Virus record (IMG/VR): IMGVR_UViG_3300025073_000041 | Location: 21,717-85,716 of that record | Source of the DNA: a virus | Direction: 5' to 3' (one strand) | DNA length: 64,000 nucleotides | Part shown: one piece after another, positions 6,189 to 13,964 of the stretch | Position numbering within the stretch: position 1 is the first letter of the stretch | How the letters are laid out: every line of letters starts with the position of its first letter | Program-made: the position numbers and the translations under genes | Notes under the pieces: generated by a model | Seen by the model: only the letters and a program-made list of their open reading frames with translations | What the model was told of the DNA's origin: nothing | Databases searched by the model: none

Positions 6189-6476
6189 TCAAGCGGGAAC
6201 TTCAAAAGAATCAATAAGCTGCTTTAAACAGTCGGAACAAAGATGAAATTCTATTTCCTGTCCGTCTTGCGGAAATGTTGAATAATATCCGCCAGACACA
6301 AAAAAATAAAAGAAGCTTTCCTTAATCTTTGCTCTCTTAGATATGTTTTGTCTAATTGTCTCTTTTTCTCCTTGAAGCAAAGAAGCTTCATATCCGCACT
6401 TGTTGCAAACAAAAGAATGTTCAATAACTTTTTTAACTTCTTTCACCACAATCTTTTCTTTATATTTCTGCGTCAT
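6189..6476 (-). CDS. Hypothetical zinc-ribbon protein
   Basis: A 95-residue protein preceded by AGGAGC. CNKCGYEA near residue 24 and HLCSDCLKQL near residue 78 give two CxxC pairs flanking an aromatic beta region, consistent with a zinc ribbon fold. Function unknown; it lies next to nuclease genes. Confidence 0.65.
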   Translation of the reverse strand: MTQKYKEKIVVKEVKKVIEHSFVCNKCGYEASLLQGEKETIRQNISKRAKIKESFFYFFVSGGYYSTFPQDGQEIEFHLCSDCLKQLIDSFEVPA

Positions 6477-6485
6477 TTTGTGCTC

Positions 6486-7007
6486 CTAGATTAAGAGAGA
6501 ATATTCAAGGTCAACGGCAGAAGAAAGAACATATCTTTCGTCCCCTAATTCTTCTATCTTTTTTTCCAAAGACGTGCAAATCTCATAGATAAGCCAAGAA
6601 GGGTATGAAGTTATTTCTTCTATAAACCTTTCCGTCCCCATTTGACAAAAATTGGCAGGCAAAAGAGCTTCCTTGGAAATAAATCCATGAGGAAACTTCT
6701 GCTCAAGAACATGTTGCCGAGAGAAGAAAAAATTAATTGTTCTTGTCTCAAGCTGAACGAAATACGGAATTCTTACGACTTTATATCCATGTTCTTTATA
6801 AACCTCATCTTTCTTTTCATCTTTTATAATCACAGAAACGTCGTTGTAATGACGAAACCCATCAAATTCAACAATAAGCTTTAAATCGTCATTTCTATAG
6901 TCTGGTCTGAATTTATGTTCTTTAGAAAAAGCTTTGTTGTGAATGAAGGGCTGTCCGAATATATTCTCAAGAATATTTCCCAAAGTAGATTCTGTTAAAT
7001 ATGTCAT
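6486..7007 (-). CDS. Vsr/DUF559-like PD-(D/E)XK endonuclease
   Basis: A 173-residue protein. FRPDYRNDDLKLIVEFDGFRHY (residues 33-54) supplies the core D...ExD of a restriction-like nuclease, followed by KDEVYKEHGYKVVRIPYFVQL, the 'K..GY.V.RIPY' strand typical of DUF559/Vsr-type enzymes and related phage homing nucleases. Its position beside an HNH gene next to the capsid gene suggests a selfish homing nuclease rather than DNA repair. Confidence 0.7.
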   Translation of the reverse strand: MTYLTESTLGNILENIFGQPFIHNKAFSKEHKFRPDYRNDDLKLIVEFDGFRHYNDVSVIIKDEKKDEVYKEHGYKVVRIPYFVQLETRTINFFFSRQHVLEQKFPHGFISKEALLPANFCQMGTERFIEEITSYPSWLIYEICTSLEKKIEELGDERYVLSSAVDLEYSLLI

Positions 7008-7037
7008 AAGGGCACAATATCATAAAAAACAAAGAAG

Positions 7038-7880
7038 TCAAGAGGAAAATACTCTATCTCCCTTTTTAAGATTTTCCTCTGCCCATAACGGTTGCAAGTT
7101 CTTCCAATTCCAAGCTTTTTCTAATTGTCCTGGCTTCGTAAAATCAAAAGAAGACAACGGCATTATATGGTCCACATGCCATAGCCCATGATTATCCCAC
7201 GTCATCCCTGGCTTGAACTGAGACTCAATCCATAAAATAAGCTCTTCAACCGAGCAGCCAAAATAATATTTCGTATTCTCTGTTTTGATTTTTGACCCAC
7301 ATTTGTAACGAGCAATGATTTTCCTAAACCGACCTCTAATTAAATGAGTAATTTTAAATGCTGGTTCTGTGCGATATCTTTCCATTATTCTTTTATTAAT
7401 TCTTTCTCTGTTCTTTTTTGCATAGTTGTTTTGGCACTCTTTACACCTATAATTTAACCCATCTCCTGTAGAGTTACAAATTGTATATTCTGTTTGTGAT
7501 TTTAGCGTACCACATTTTGAACATCTTTTTAATTCTTCGGGATTTTTTATAGTTGGGGAAGAAAGCTTTAAAAGTGCTCTTTTTCTTCTTTGTTCTTCCT
7601 TACAAACCTTACACAAAGAACTAACTCCGTCTCTCGTAGAAGATTCCTTGTAAAAATTCTCTAAAGTCTTCTCTTCTCCACAAGAAGAACATTTTTTTAT
7701 TGCTGTTAAATCTATTTCTCTATTTTGATTCTTTTCTTTGTACGCTTGGTGTTGTTTGGCGCTTTCTATAGAGCTGCAGTCTTTACAAATCGTATAAAGT
7801 CCTCTCGCTTTAGTCTTGCATTTGTGAAACTCTGTGATTGGTTTGTCTTGTAGACATCTGGGGCATTTTTTTGTTTCCAT
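7038..7880 (-). CDS. HNH endonuclease with three zinc ribbons (probable free-standing homing nuclease)
   Basis: A 280-residue protein starting METKKCPRCLQDK, preceded by GAGGAG. Three tandem CxxC...CxxC zinc-ribbon modules (starting near residues 6, 65 and 120) are followed by a basic linker and a C-terminal HNH domain, WHVDHIMPLSSFD ... NLQPLWAEEN. Such multi-ribbon HNH proteins are typical of phage free-standing homing nucleases. It sits just downstream of the major capsid gene and beyond its terminator. Confidence 0.85.
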   Translation of the reverse strand: METKKCPRCLQDKPITEFHKCKTKARGLYTICKDCSSIESAKQHQAYKEKNQNREIDLTAIKKCSSCGEEKTLENFYKESSTRDGVSSLCKVCKEEQRRKRALLKLSSPTIKNPEELKRCSKCGTLKSQTEYTICNSTGDGLNYRCKECQNNYAKKNRERINKRIMERYRTEPAFKITHLIRGRFRKIIARYKCGSKIKTENTKYYFGCSVEELILWIESQFKPGMTWDNHGLWHVDHIMPLSSFDFTKPGQLEKAWNWKNLQPLWAEENLKKGDRVFSS

Positions 7881-7982
7881 GTTTTCTCCTCGGCGCAAAG
7901 CCTTTCTCTAAATAGCATATATGGGAAATATTTGTGCAAGAAATCGACGAGGACAAGAAAAAGAGGATTTATGAAATAAAAA

Positions 7983-8002
7983 GCCCCGGTTTTCACCGGG
8001 GC
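7983..8002 (-). terminator. Strong Rho-independent terminator after the major capsid gene
   Basis: Read on the minus strand, GCCCCGG and CCGGGGC form a perfect 7-bp stem with a 6-base loop, followed by a T-rich run (complement of 7975-7982). It lies 33 bases past the capsid stop codon and should end the very abundant capsid mRNA before the accessory genes. Confidence 0.9.
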
Positions 8003-8034
8003 CAAAACTTAAAGTTTTAGATAAGGCCGAAGGA

Positions 8035-9735
8035 CTAGCCTTCCAAATCCGTAACAATTACAAGACCATACATATCTGACCTTACCATCTTCTTAGCGTA
8101 TCGGGTCAGACAGCCGCGACGAGGAGTGAAGTCATCCGGGTCGAGGATCACAGGGGTCATCTCAAGGGGGACGTACGGCGCGTAACAAAACCCCGACTCC
8201 AAGAAGCCTTTACCCTTACGACCCATCAGAATCACATTGCGGGGGAAGTACGGATCAACATAGATGTCCCACTTTTTGTTGATTGAGCCGTTCTTATAAG
8301 TCCCCACGGAACCCTTCTCAGCATCACCAGTCACGTCTGCACGGAAGCCAGCAGTGAACTCAAGGATGTTGGCGATTTCAGGTGAAGTCACAACGAAGGT
8401 CGCACCGCCTCGCAGCGTCTTGCGATGGATATCAGCGCTCAGGTCGTTCATGGTCTCGACAAGAGTCTCATACCATTGGCTTACGTTGCCAGTGAAGTCG
8501 GGCAGATTCGCACCATTGGAAGTAATATCAGCACCAGTCAGACGGTTTACGAACTTACCAGGTCTACGACTCCAGTAAAGTTTGCCAGCGGTTCCACCTT
8601 TGATCAGCTCGCCCAGGATTTCCTGGTCGATGTCTAGAGCAACGGTTTCGGACATAATGCCAGTCAGCTCAACTTCGGGATCAACATTGTGGAACGCGCC
8701 TAGATCCTGCTCTAGCTCGGGGGTCCACTTTGCTTTCAGCTTACGAGAGCCGGCAACGATGGGCAGAGAATTTACTTTGATATTCAGCTCAGGAATATCA
8801 GTCTCGTTCTCTAGAGGCCAGTAGTTGCTACCAACGATAGAGCCCAGGCTTGTACCAGCAGCCAGTGTATCGGTCACAGGGAAGGTAATAGTAATATTGG
8901 CACTTGCACCCACAACACCAGTTCCGTTATCAGACACAACAAATAAAGAAAGAACACCGCTTGTATAATCAGTTAGTCTGCGGATCAGTCTGTTGTTCCA
9001 AGAGCTAGTGAAACCAGTCGCATTGACGGCCATAAGACTGTTCACGTCAAATTGAGTGTCCCAAGAACTTGAAGGATTAACAGTGATTTTGTGCAGATAA
9101 AGATTTGTACCAGCAGTATTTGCATCGTCGCCTTCAGACAGTAGGTCAGCGTCAAAACGGAAGATTAATTTGTTTGCATCGGTCATATTCGTAGAGCCGG
9201 TGGACAGAGTAATCGGAGCGCTATAGGTAAACGAAGACGACGCAACGATTGTGCTACCAGTGGCCTTTGAATAACCTTGAGACAGATTGAAATAACCAGT
9301 TTCAGCCGAAGAGCTAGTAAGAGAAATACCAGACGCGATACCAGAACCAGTCACACCACCACCATAGATTGACTCGCTAGCAGCGAAAGGACCACGAGCT
9401 GCATTACGAACGAAATCCATGAAGAAGATCAGACCAGCAGGCAGCGACATCGGTTGCACAGACACCAGGTCTTGGGCAATCAGCTCACCAAACACTCTGC
9501 GGACCAGGGGGAACGCAACAGCGGCAAAACCTTCAACTGCACCGGCTTCCATTGTGGTTGCTTCGCGCAGAAGTTCTTTTGCTTCGTTCTCTAACAGAAC
9601 AACTAGGTTATCTCTTTTAATACCAGAGAGACCTTCCAGAAGACCGATCTTTTCCCATTTTTGAACTAGAGCTGAGGTTTCTTTGCGAAAATCTCTTTTC
9701 ACAATACCTTCAGTTAGTTTTTGTAGAATACCCAT
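8035..9735 (-). CDS. Major capsid protein (T4 gp23-like)
   Basis: A 566-residue precursor. Features of the gp23 family are the N-terminal region ending TMEAGAVEGFAAVAFPLVRRVF, where the prohead protease would cleave the propeptide, the following LPAGLIFFMDF strand, and the C-terminal domain with ILMGRKGKGFLESGFCYAPYVPLEM and RYAKKMVRSDMYG. A Ser/Thr/Gly-rich insertion spans about residues 125-290. Length is close to T4 gp23 (521). The scaffold gene lies immediately upstream, as in T4 (22-23), and a strong terminator follows. Confidence 0.93.
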   Translation of the reverse strand: MGILQKLTEGIVKRDFRKETSALVQKWEKIGLLEGLSGIKRDNLVVLLENEAKELLREATTMEAGAVEGFAAVAFPLVRRVFGELIAQDLVSVQPMSLPAGLIFFMDFVRNAARGPFAASESIYGGGVTGSGIASGISLTSSSAETGYFNLSQGYSKATGSTIVASSSFTYSAPITLSTGSTNMTDANKLIFRFDADLLSEGDDANTAGTNLYLHKITVNPSSSWDTQFDVNSLMAVNATGFTSSWNNRLIRRLTDYTSGVLSLFVVSDNGTGVVGASANITITFPVTDTLAAGTSLGSIVGSNYWPLENETDIPELNIKVNSLPIVAGSRKLKAKWTPELEQDLGAFHNVDPEVELTGIMSETVALDIDQEILGELIKGGTAGKLYWSRRPGKFVNRLTGADITSNGANLPDFTGNVSQWYETLVETMNDLSADIHRKTLRGGATFVVTSPEIANILEFTAGFRADVTGDAEKGSVGTYKNGSINKKWDIYVDPYFPRNVILMGRKGKGFLESGFCYAPYVPLEMTPVILDPDDFTPRRGCLTRYAKKMVRSDMYGLVIVTDLEG

Positions 9736-9779
9736 GATTATTTAAAATCTCCTTTTTTATTTATCTTCTCTTGCCCTTT

Positions 9780-10943
9780 TTATTCATCCTTGGAAGATAT
9801 GCCAGCAAGACGTTGCATTCTTCTCTTTACTGTTTCAGAAATGACATCAGACTCTTGTCTAGCTTGAATTACACGAGCTGTATTTGAATTTACTGCTTCG
9901 TTCAGTGATTTAATTTCTTTTGTCTTCTCGGACATAGAATTCACTGCACTTGTAAGCGTCTCAAACACAGTCTTTACTTCTTGCACAGACTTTGTTCTTT
10001 GCAGACTTTCAGCAATTTGCACTCTTTGCTTCTCATTTAGAGATTTGTCTGTTAGAACCTTATTCTCATATGTTAACTTTGCGTTTCTCAAATTAATTTC
10101 TTCTGCCTTGTCCGCAATCTTCTTTGTTAAAGACTCAAGGGCAAGGAATTTATCTTTAAGCTTCTTATTTTCTTTTTCTGTCTTGGCCAGTTTTTCGGTC
10201 AGAACAGAGTTCTTGCTTAGAGACTCTTTTAACTGTTTGTTTTCTTTAATTTCTTCTTCCTCTTCTTTATCCTGTTGTGTATCGTCCGACTTTCCTGCCG
10301 CATGACGAGCAAGTTCGCCTTTTTTATCAGACACGTTTGCGCCGCCCATATGACCAAGAGGTTGATAAGTTTTTTCAACATCAACTTCCAATTTCTTTTC
10401 TTTTGACAGCTCGTCTCTTGTCTCTTCGTTTTCTTCAACTTCGGAATCTAATTCCGTTTCAATCATTCCAACGATATCTTCGTTTTGAAGCAGTTCTTTT
10501 ATTAGTTCTTCTTCCTCACCATCTTCCGGAGGAGGAAGCTCATTATCTAAAGGCGAAGCCTCGTCACCGCCCATGGGCATATCTAAGCCCAAGTCGGATT
10601 CCATTTCTTGTAGATCACCTCCCACCTGTTTTGCTAATTCGGGAAGATTAATTTCGATTTCTTCTTCCTCGTCTGGGCAACGGCAGAGGCGTTCGCCATC
10701 AGCAACGGCCGAAGGAACATCAGAAAAGGTATCCTTCTCGGAAGTCGGGCCGTCATCCAAAGAATTAAAAGAAACAGGACTCGGAGTCTCTTCTGTTGCC
10801 TTTATCTCTTCGTTTAGAAGTTTTTCTACTTCTCGTTTCACGTCTGGAGAAAATCTCTCCAGAATCATGTTTTCAGCAGATTTCAAAGCCGCATCTTTAA
10901 TCGCTTTCGCATCTATTAGGGCTTCTTTTAGAAGTTTGCTCAT
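9780..10943 (-). CDS. Prohead core scaffolding protein (gp22-like)
   Basis: A 387-residue, highly acidic protein. Residues 70-190 are Asp/Glu-rich and disordered; residues 225-340 form a long coiled coil (KENKQLKESLSKNSVLTEKL...). Composition, coiled coil and the position directly upstream of the major capsid gene match T4-type scaffold proteins, which fill the prohead and are cut up by the gp21-type protease. Identity rests on position and composition, not on sequence match. Confidence 0.7.
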   Translation of the reverse strand: MSKLLKEALIDAKAIKDAALKSAENMILERFSPDVKREVEKLLNEEIKATEETPSPVSFNSLDDGPTSEKDTFSDVPSAVADGERLCRCPDEEEEIEINLPELAKQVGGDLQEMESDLGLDMPMGGDEASPLDNELPPPEDGEEEELIKELLQNEDIVGMIETELDSEVEENEETRDELSKEKKLEVDVEKTYQPLGHMGGANVSDKKGELARHAAGKSDDTQQDKEEEEEIKENKQLKESLSKNSVLTEKLAKTEKENKKLKDKFLALESLTKKIADKAEEINLRNAKLTYENKVLTDKSLNEKQRVQIAESLQRTKSVQEVKTVFETLTSAVNSMSEKTKEIKSLNEAVNSNTARVIQARQESDVISETVKRRMQRLAGISSKDE

Positions 10944-11027
10944 ACTTTATCTCCTCAGTATCCTTAAAGAGGAATAACCACAATAACTAGTATTAATTAT
11001 TATGATTTATTAGAAAAAACACTTGAA

Positions 11028-11618
11028 CTAATCATTTTCTGCATTATGTCTTGCGAAAAGAGCTTTTTTCTGAATATTTTGCTCGTTAAGAATGGCCTCT
11101 GCCCTGATTTTAAGGGCGTCGTCTGCTTGCTCAGGGGTTAATCCCAAGACAGAATAAATATCTTTTAGCCCCTTCGTACCAGCATGTGTCTTGAAGGCTT
11201 CTAGAGTTATTCTCATTGCCTCTTCTTGCTCTTCTTTTGTTAAATTCACGCCTCCAGGAGAGTCGGGCTGTCTTGCATCAATTAATTTTTGTGTGTAGGT
11301 CGCAGAAGTATATGAAACAGCATTCATTAAAAGATCATCTACTTTCTCAAAGGCTCCTTTGACTTTTTCATTTTTCGTCTTAGTCGAAAGATACTGCATA
11401 AGACGAGTTAAAAGAACTGTCAAAATACCCAAGATTAACGGAGATGCTACAACAATGCTGTCTGCAGCAAAATTCATTAAACTTTCTCTTAATTTCTCGT
11501 TTCCCCATAAGCTCTCGGAAGCTAATGCGGGAGAAGCAATTAAGAAAGTTGTTATAACCCAGAATAACTTCTTTGTTTGTTCTTTCAATGTTCTAATCAT
11601 GTTTTTATAAATCTCCAT
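11028..11618 (-). CDS. Exported/membrane protein, possible holin-like
   Basis: A 196-residue protein. Residues 1-34 look like a signal peptide ending SPALAS. A hydrophobic segment follows near 54-72 (IVVASPLILGILTVLLTRLM), then an amphipathic helical tail with EKVDDLLMNAVSYTSATYTQ. The order short helix, TM, then A/V-rich helix resembles the LLH-type phage holin superfamily. Together with the lipoprotein upstream it could form part of a lysis unit. Holin assignment is tentative. Confidence 0.5.
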   Translation of the reverse strand: MEIYKNMIRTLKEQTKKLFWVITTFLIASPALASESLWGNEKLRESLMNFAADSIVVASPLILGILTVLLTRLMQYLSTKTKNEKVKGAFEKVDDLLMNAVSYTSATYTQKLIDARQPDSPGGVNLTKEEQEEAMRITLEAFKTHAGTKGLKDIYSVLGLTPEQADDALKIRAEAILNEQNIQKKALFARHNAEND

Positions 11619-11666
11619 AAAAGAGGATGTTCTCTCTCATAATTAGGCTAATAATATCGGTTTTTC

Positions 11667-11888
11667 TTAGAAAGCAGAAGGAACGACTTGTTTTTGTTTT
11701 TCTTGTCTCTGCGTTTCTTTTGTCTGCTCTTCTGTTTGCTCTGTTGCAGGCAACGTTAAACTACCTCCGGGAGGAAGACAGCCGACGTATGTCCAACGTC
11801 CAGGGGCTGCAGGACAATATAAGAAACAGACAGGCAGACATCCCTCGAACAGCATTGTTGCCAAGATAACAAATAATAACTTCTTCAT
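11667..11888 (-). CDS. Small outer-membrane-type lipoprotein (o-spanin candidate)
   Basis: A 73-residue protein. MKKLLFVILATMLFEGC is a short lipoprotein signal with Cys17 as lipidation site, followed by further Cys and Pro-rich sequence and a hydrophilic Q/E/K tail. Size and form fit a phage outer-membrane spanin, but no inner spanin gene overlaps it. It could also be a superinfection-exclusion lipoprotein. AGAGGG lies upstream. Confidence 0.55.
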   Translation of the reverse strand: MKKLLFVILATMLFEGCLPVCFLYCPAAPGRWTYVGCLPPGGSLTLPATEQTEEQTKETQRQEKQKQVVPSAF

Positions 11889-11990
11889 CTTTCTTGCCCT
11901 CTTTATAACTAGGAAGGCAGAAGCTCTTGTTTTTATTATAGATTTGGGAAGATGTTTGTCTACAGAAACCTACAATCTGCTACTTCATAT

Positions 11991-12128
11991 CCCCTTCGAG
12001 ACTTAAACCATGAACTCCTTAGTTAACATGAATGCTCGATTCCTGCCCAAGAGAAAGTTTCGTTCTGGCCGTAAGGCCAGAGCCAGAGCTTTCTTGACAG
12101 CAGGCTATCCCCGCCAGGGCGACGGTTC
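11991..12128 (-). ncRNA. Candidate omega-RNA scaffold (full element)
   Basis: It overlaps the 3' end of tnpB and the right end, as in known TnpB loci. The hairpin TCTGGCC/GGCCAGA (12064-12070 with 12075-12081) is perfect, enclosed by GAAAG/CTTTC pairing. The guide would be read from the sequence left of 11991 (on the minus strand, ATATGAAGTAGCAG...). Confidence 0.55.
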
Positions 12129-13254
12129 TAAGGTTAATGGCTGCGTTGAGGTCTCGGTCGTGGACAACCCCGCAAGCCTCGCAAACCCATTTTCGGACGG
12201 ACAAAGGCAACGGCCCTTCTCGTCTCGTTCCGCAGTCGGAACACAACTTGGAAGAAGGGAACCAACGGTCGGCAACAATGATTTCACTGCCGGCAAGCGG
12301 AGCTTTATACGTAAGCTGACGCTTAATTTCCGACAAGGCAGCATCTGCAACCGACTTTGCAAGATGGTGATTTGCCATCATTCCTTTGACGTTCAAGTCC
12401 TCGATTCCAATCCGACGAAAGTCTTGGACCAGCCGAGTGGTAAGCTTATGTGTTACGTCTTTGCGGATGTTGGAAATCCGTTCATGCAGCCGACCAAGCT
12501 TCATTTTAGTCTTCTGCCAATTTCTTCCTCCTATGACGCGACGAGACATTTCCTTGTTGAATCGTCGCAGTCTAGTTTCGTGAGCACGCAGAATGCGCGG
12601 AGCCTCGACCCGTTCTCCCGTGGAAAGCACGGCAAGGTCTCGGAGCCCGAGGTCCACTCCAACCGCTTCTTGGGTTTCGCAGCGATTGGGATAGGACCAG
12701 GAGTCGGAGACTTGAACTTGGATCGAGACGTACCAATGACCGGCATGTTTCATAAAGTGAGCAGACAAGATTTTGCCGGGGAATCTTATCTCTTGTCGGG
12801 TGCGGACCCAACCAAGCTTGGGAATCTTAACTCTTCGGCCGTCAAATCGAAGGGCTCGACCTTCAATAGCAAAGGACATTTTGTTCCGTTTCTTCGACTT
12901 GAAACGGGGATAGCCGGGCTTTTGGCCAGATTTAACACGGCGAAAGAAGTTGGAAAAAGCATTGCCGAGGTTGGACAACGCCGTTGCGGCAACAGCCCAC
13001 GGCAGCTTGATCATCCAGGGAAATTCGGTAGTTTTACAGGCATTCAGTTCAGAGCTAAGACTAACCCACGACGGTTTTCCACCAGCCTCGTACTGAGCTT
13101 TCCAGCGGTCCAATCCCCAATTATAAACGAAACGAGAAGTTCCAGCGCAACGTTCGAAAAAGGTTGTCTGGACGTTATTAAGATCCAGCCGAATGCGTTG
13201 GCCGAGGATAGTTATGAGGCTTTTGTCGGAAGCTGTAGAATGACGTTTCGGCAC
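12019..13254 (-). CDS. tnpB: TnpB RNA-guided endonuclease, intact
   Basis: A 411-residue protein starting at the GTG that aligns with the ATG of both mini-elements; a GTG 18 bases upstream is possible. All RuvC residues are present: D201 in AVGVDLGL, E285 in IGIEDLNVKGM, D368 in HDRDLNAAINL. The zinc finger has C338, C341, C358 and C361. TnpB cuts DNA matching the omega-RNA guide next to a TAM and preserves the transposon at donor sites. No Shine-Dalgarno precedes the start, but TATATTTATA sits just upstream, so the mRNA may be leaderless. Length is normal for the family. Confidence 0.95.
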   Translation of the reverse strand: MPKRHSTASDKSLITILGQRIRLDLNNVQTTFFERCAGTSRFVYNWGLDRWKAQYEAGGKPSWVSLSSELNACKTTEFPWMIKLPWAVAATALSNLGNAFSNFFRRVKSGQKPGYPRFKSKKRNKMSFAIEGRALRFDGRRVKIPKLGWVRTRQEIRFPGKILSAHFMKHAGHWYVSIQVQVSDSWSYPNRCETQEAVGVDLGLRDLAVLSTGERVEAPRILRAHETRLRRFNKEMSRRVIGGRNWQKTKMKLGRLHERISNIRKDVTHKLTTRLVQDFRRIGIEDLNVKGMMANHHLAKSVADAALSEIKRQLTYKAPLAGSEIIVADRWFPSSKLCSDCGTRREGPLPLSVRKWVCEACGVVHDRDLNAAINLRTVALAGIACCQESSGSGLTARTKLSLGQESSIHVN

Positions 13255-13356
13255 ACTATAAATATAGCACACGAAGTGAAATATGTTGATTTTTTTGTAA
13301 ATTCGTTGTTTCGTCTATCAGCAGTCGTGTTAACTAAGGAGTTCGTGGTTTAAGTC

Positions 13357-13734
13357 TTAAATGGAATGACATTCTAGGCAAAGTTCGCTTCTATATAAAG
13401 CTATTCGCATTTCTGTCCAATGTTGCGATTCCAACCCTACACCGTGGCAAGTTTTACATTGAATTGTATTATTTTCGTATAAAGGAAGTCTTATAAAGAC
13501 ATTATATTCGTTTGTTTTTCTCAGAGGAGGGTACGTCATTCCTACCGGATGCGAATTTTCTAAAGCTATGTCCTTGGCAATCACTCCATCATGACAAGAT
13601 AAACAATCCAAAGTATCTTTGTTTAATCCTTGTGAATAGGAAACTTTTGAAAGAAATACAATAAAAACAATGATTATAATAGTTAATAAGAATAGAAAGA
13701 AATTCTTTATCTCTCTTTCCCCCAATTCAAACAT
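13357..13734 (-). CDS. Membrane-anchored triheme c-type cytochrome
   Basis: A 125-residue protein starting MFELGEREIKN, overlapping the upstream mini-gene by 8 bases. Residues 11-29 are one transmembrane or signal-anchor helix. Three CXXCH haem sites follow: CLSCH (44-48), CKTCH (93-97) and CLECH (119-123), with SHPVGMTYPP between the first two as in paired-CXXCH cytochromes of deltaproteobacteria. Other His residues (62, 105) could be distal ligands. The protein would face the periplasm and carry electrons. The stop codon lies within the TTAA next to the TnpB element, so the gene abuts the transposon without being cut by it. Confidence 0.88.
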   Translation of the reverse strand: MFELGEREIKNFFLFLLTIIIIVFIVFLSKVSYSQGLNKDTLDCLSCHDGVIAKDIALENSHPVGMTYPPLRKTNEYNVFIRLPLYENNTIQCKTCHGVGLESQHWTEMRIALYRSELCLECHSI

Positions 13735-13870
13735 CTTTTTTCTTTTCTTCCCTATATGTTTCAAATAGCCCCACCATCGCTGTTGCAACGGCTGTTACAA
13801 CAAGTGCAGGAACCTTTAATTTTGAAACTATTTCCATTGCTCTATTGTTGTGATCTTGTGTATTTGTCAT
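13727..13870 (-). CDS. Small membrane peptide (47 aa) coupled to the cytochrome
   Basis: MTNTQDHNNRAMEIVSKLK followed by a hydrophobic helix VPALVVTAVATAMVGLF (residues 20-36) and a charged tail YREEKKKDV. Its stop overlaps the start of the cytochrome gene, so the two are probably translated together. Function unknown; it may be an accessory membrane subunit or an unrelated phage membrane peptide. Confidence 0.55.
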   Translation of the reverse strand: MTNTQDHNNRAMEIVSKLKVPALVVTAVATAMVGLFETYREEKKKDV

Positions 13871-13964
13871 TTATTTTTTGTTGTCTTGTTGGAAACTTTC
13901 TTTTCCAAGAGTAAATTATATTTGTTTGTCTCGCGAATATGCTGTTATGTCCATTATTGCCGTT

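Larger units (their letters stand above)
11991..13356 (-). mobile_element. Complete TnpB transposon (IS1341-like, IS605 superfamily, no tnpA)
   Basis: The ends are inverted repeats of about 30 bases: left GACTTAAACCACGAACTCC and right, read inward, GACTTAAACCATGAACTCC, both continuing CTTAGTTAAC. The only gene is tnpB; no Y1 transposase gene is present, so movement would need TnpA in trans. The left end abuts TTAA (13357-13360), the likely target/TAM; the copies at 689 and 62940 abut TTAA and TTGA. The right end finishes near CGAAGGGG (11991). Confidence 0.85.

Noticed and set aside
12010-13353. 447-codon plus-strand open frame
   Set aside because: It is the antisense of tnpB; the minus frame has all RuvC and zinc-finger residues, and the plus frame reads as a typical shadow with no domain.
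13340-13380. Cytochrome gene truncated by the TnpB insertion
   Set aside because: The stop codon lies in the TTAA that flanks the element, so it belongs to target DNA. Joining the flanks across the element also gives a stop within a few codons.
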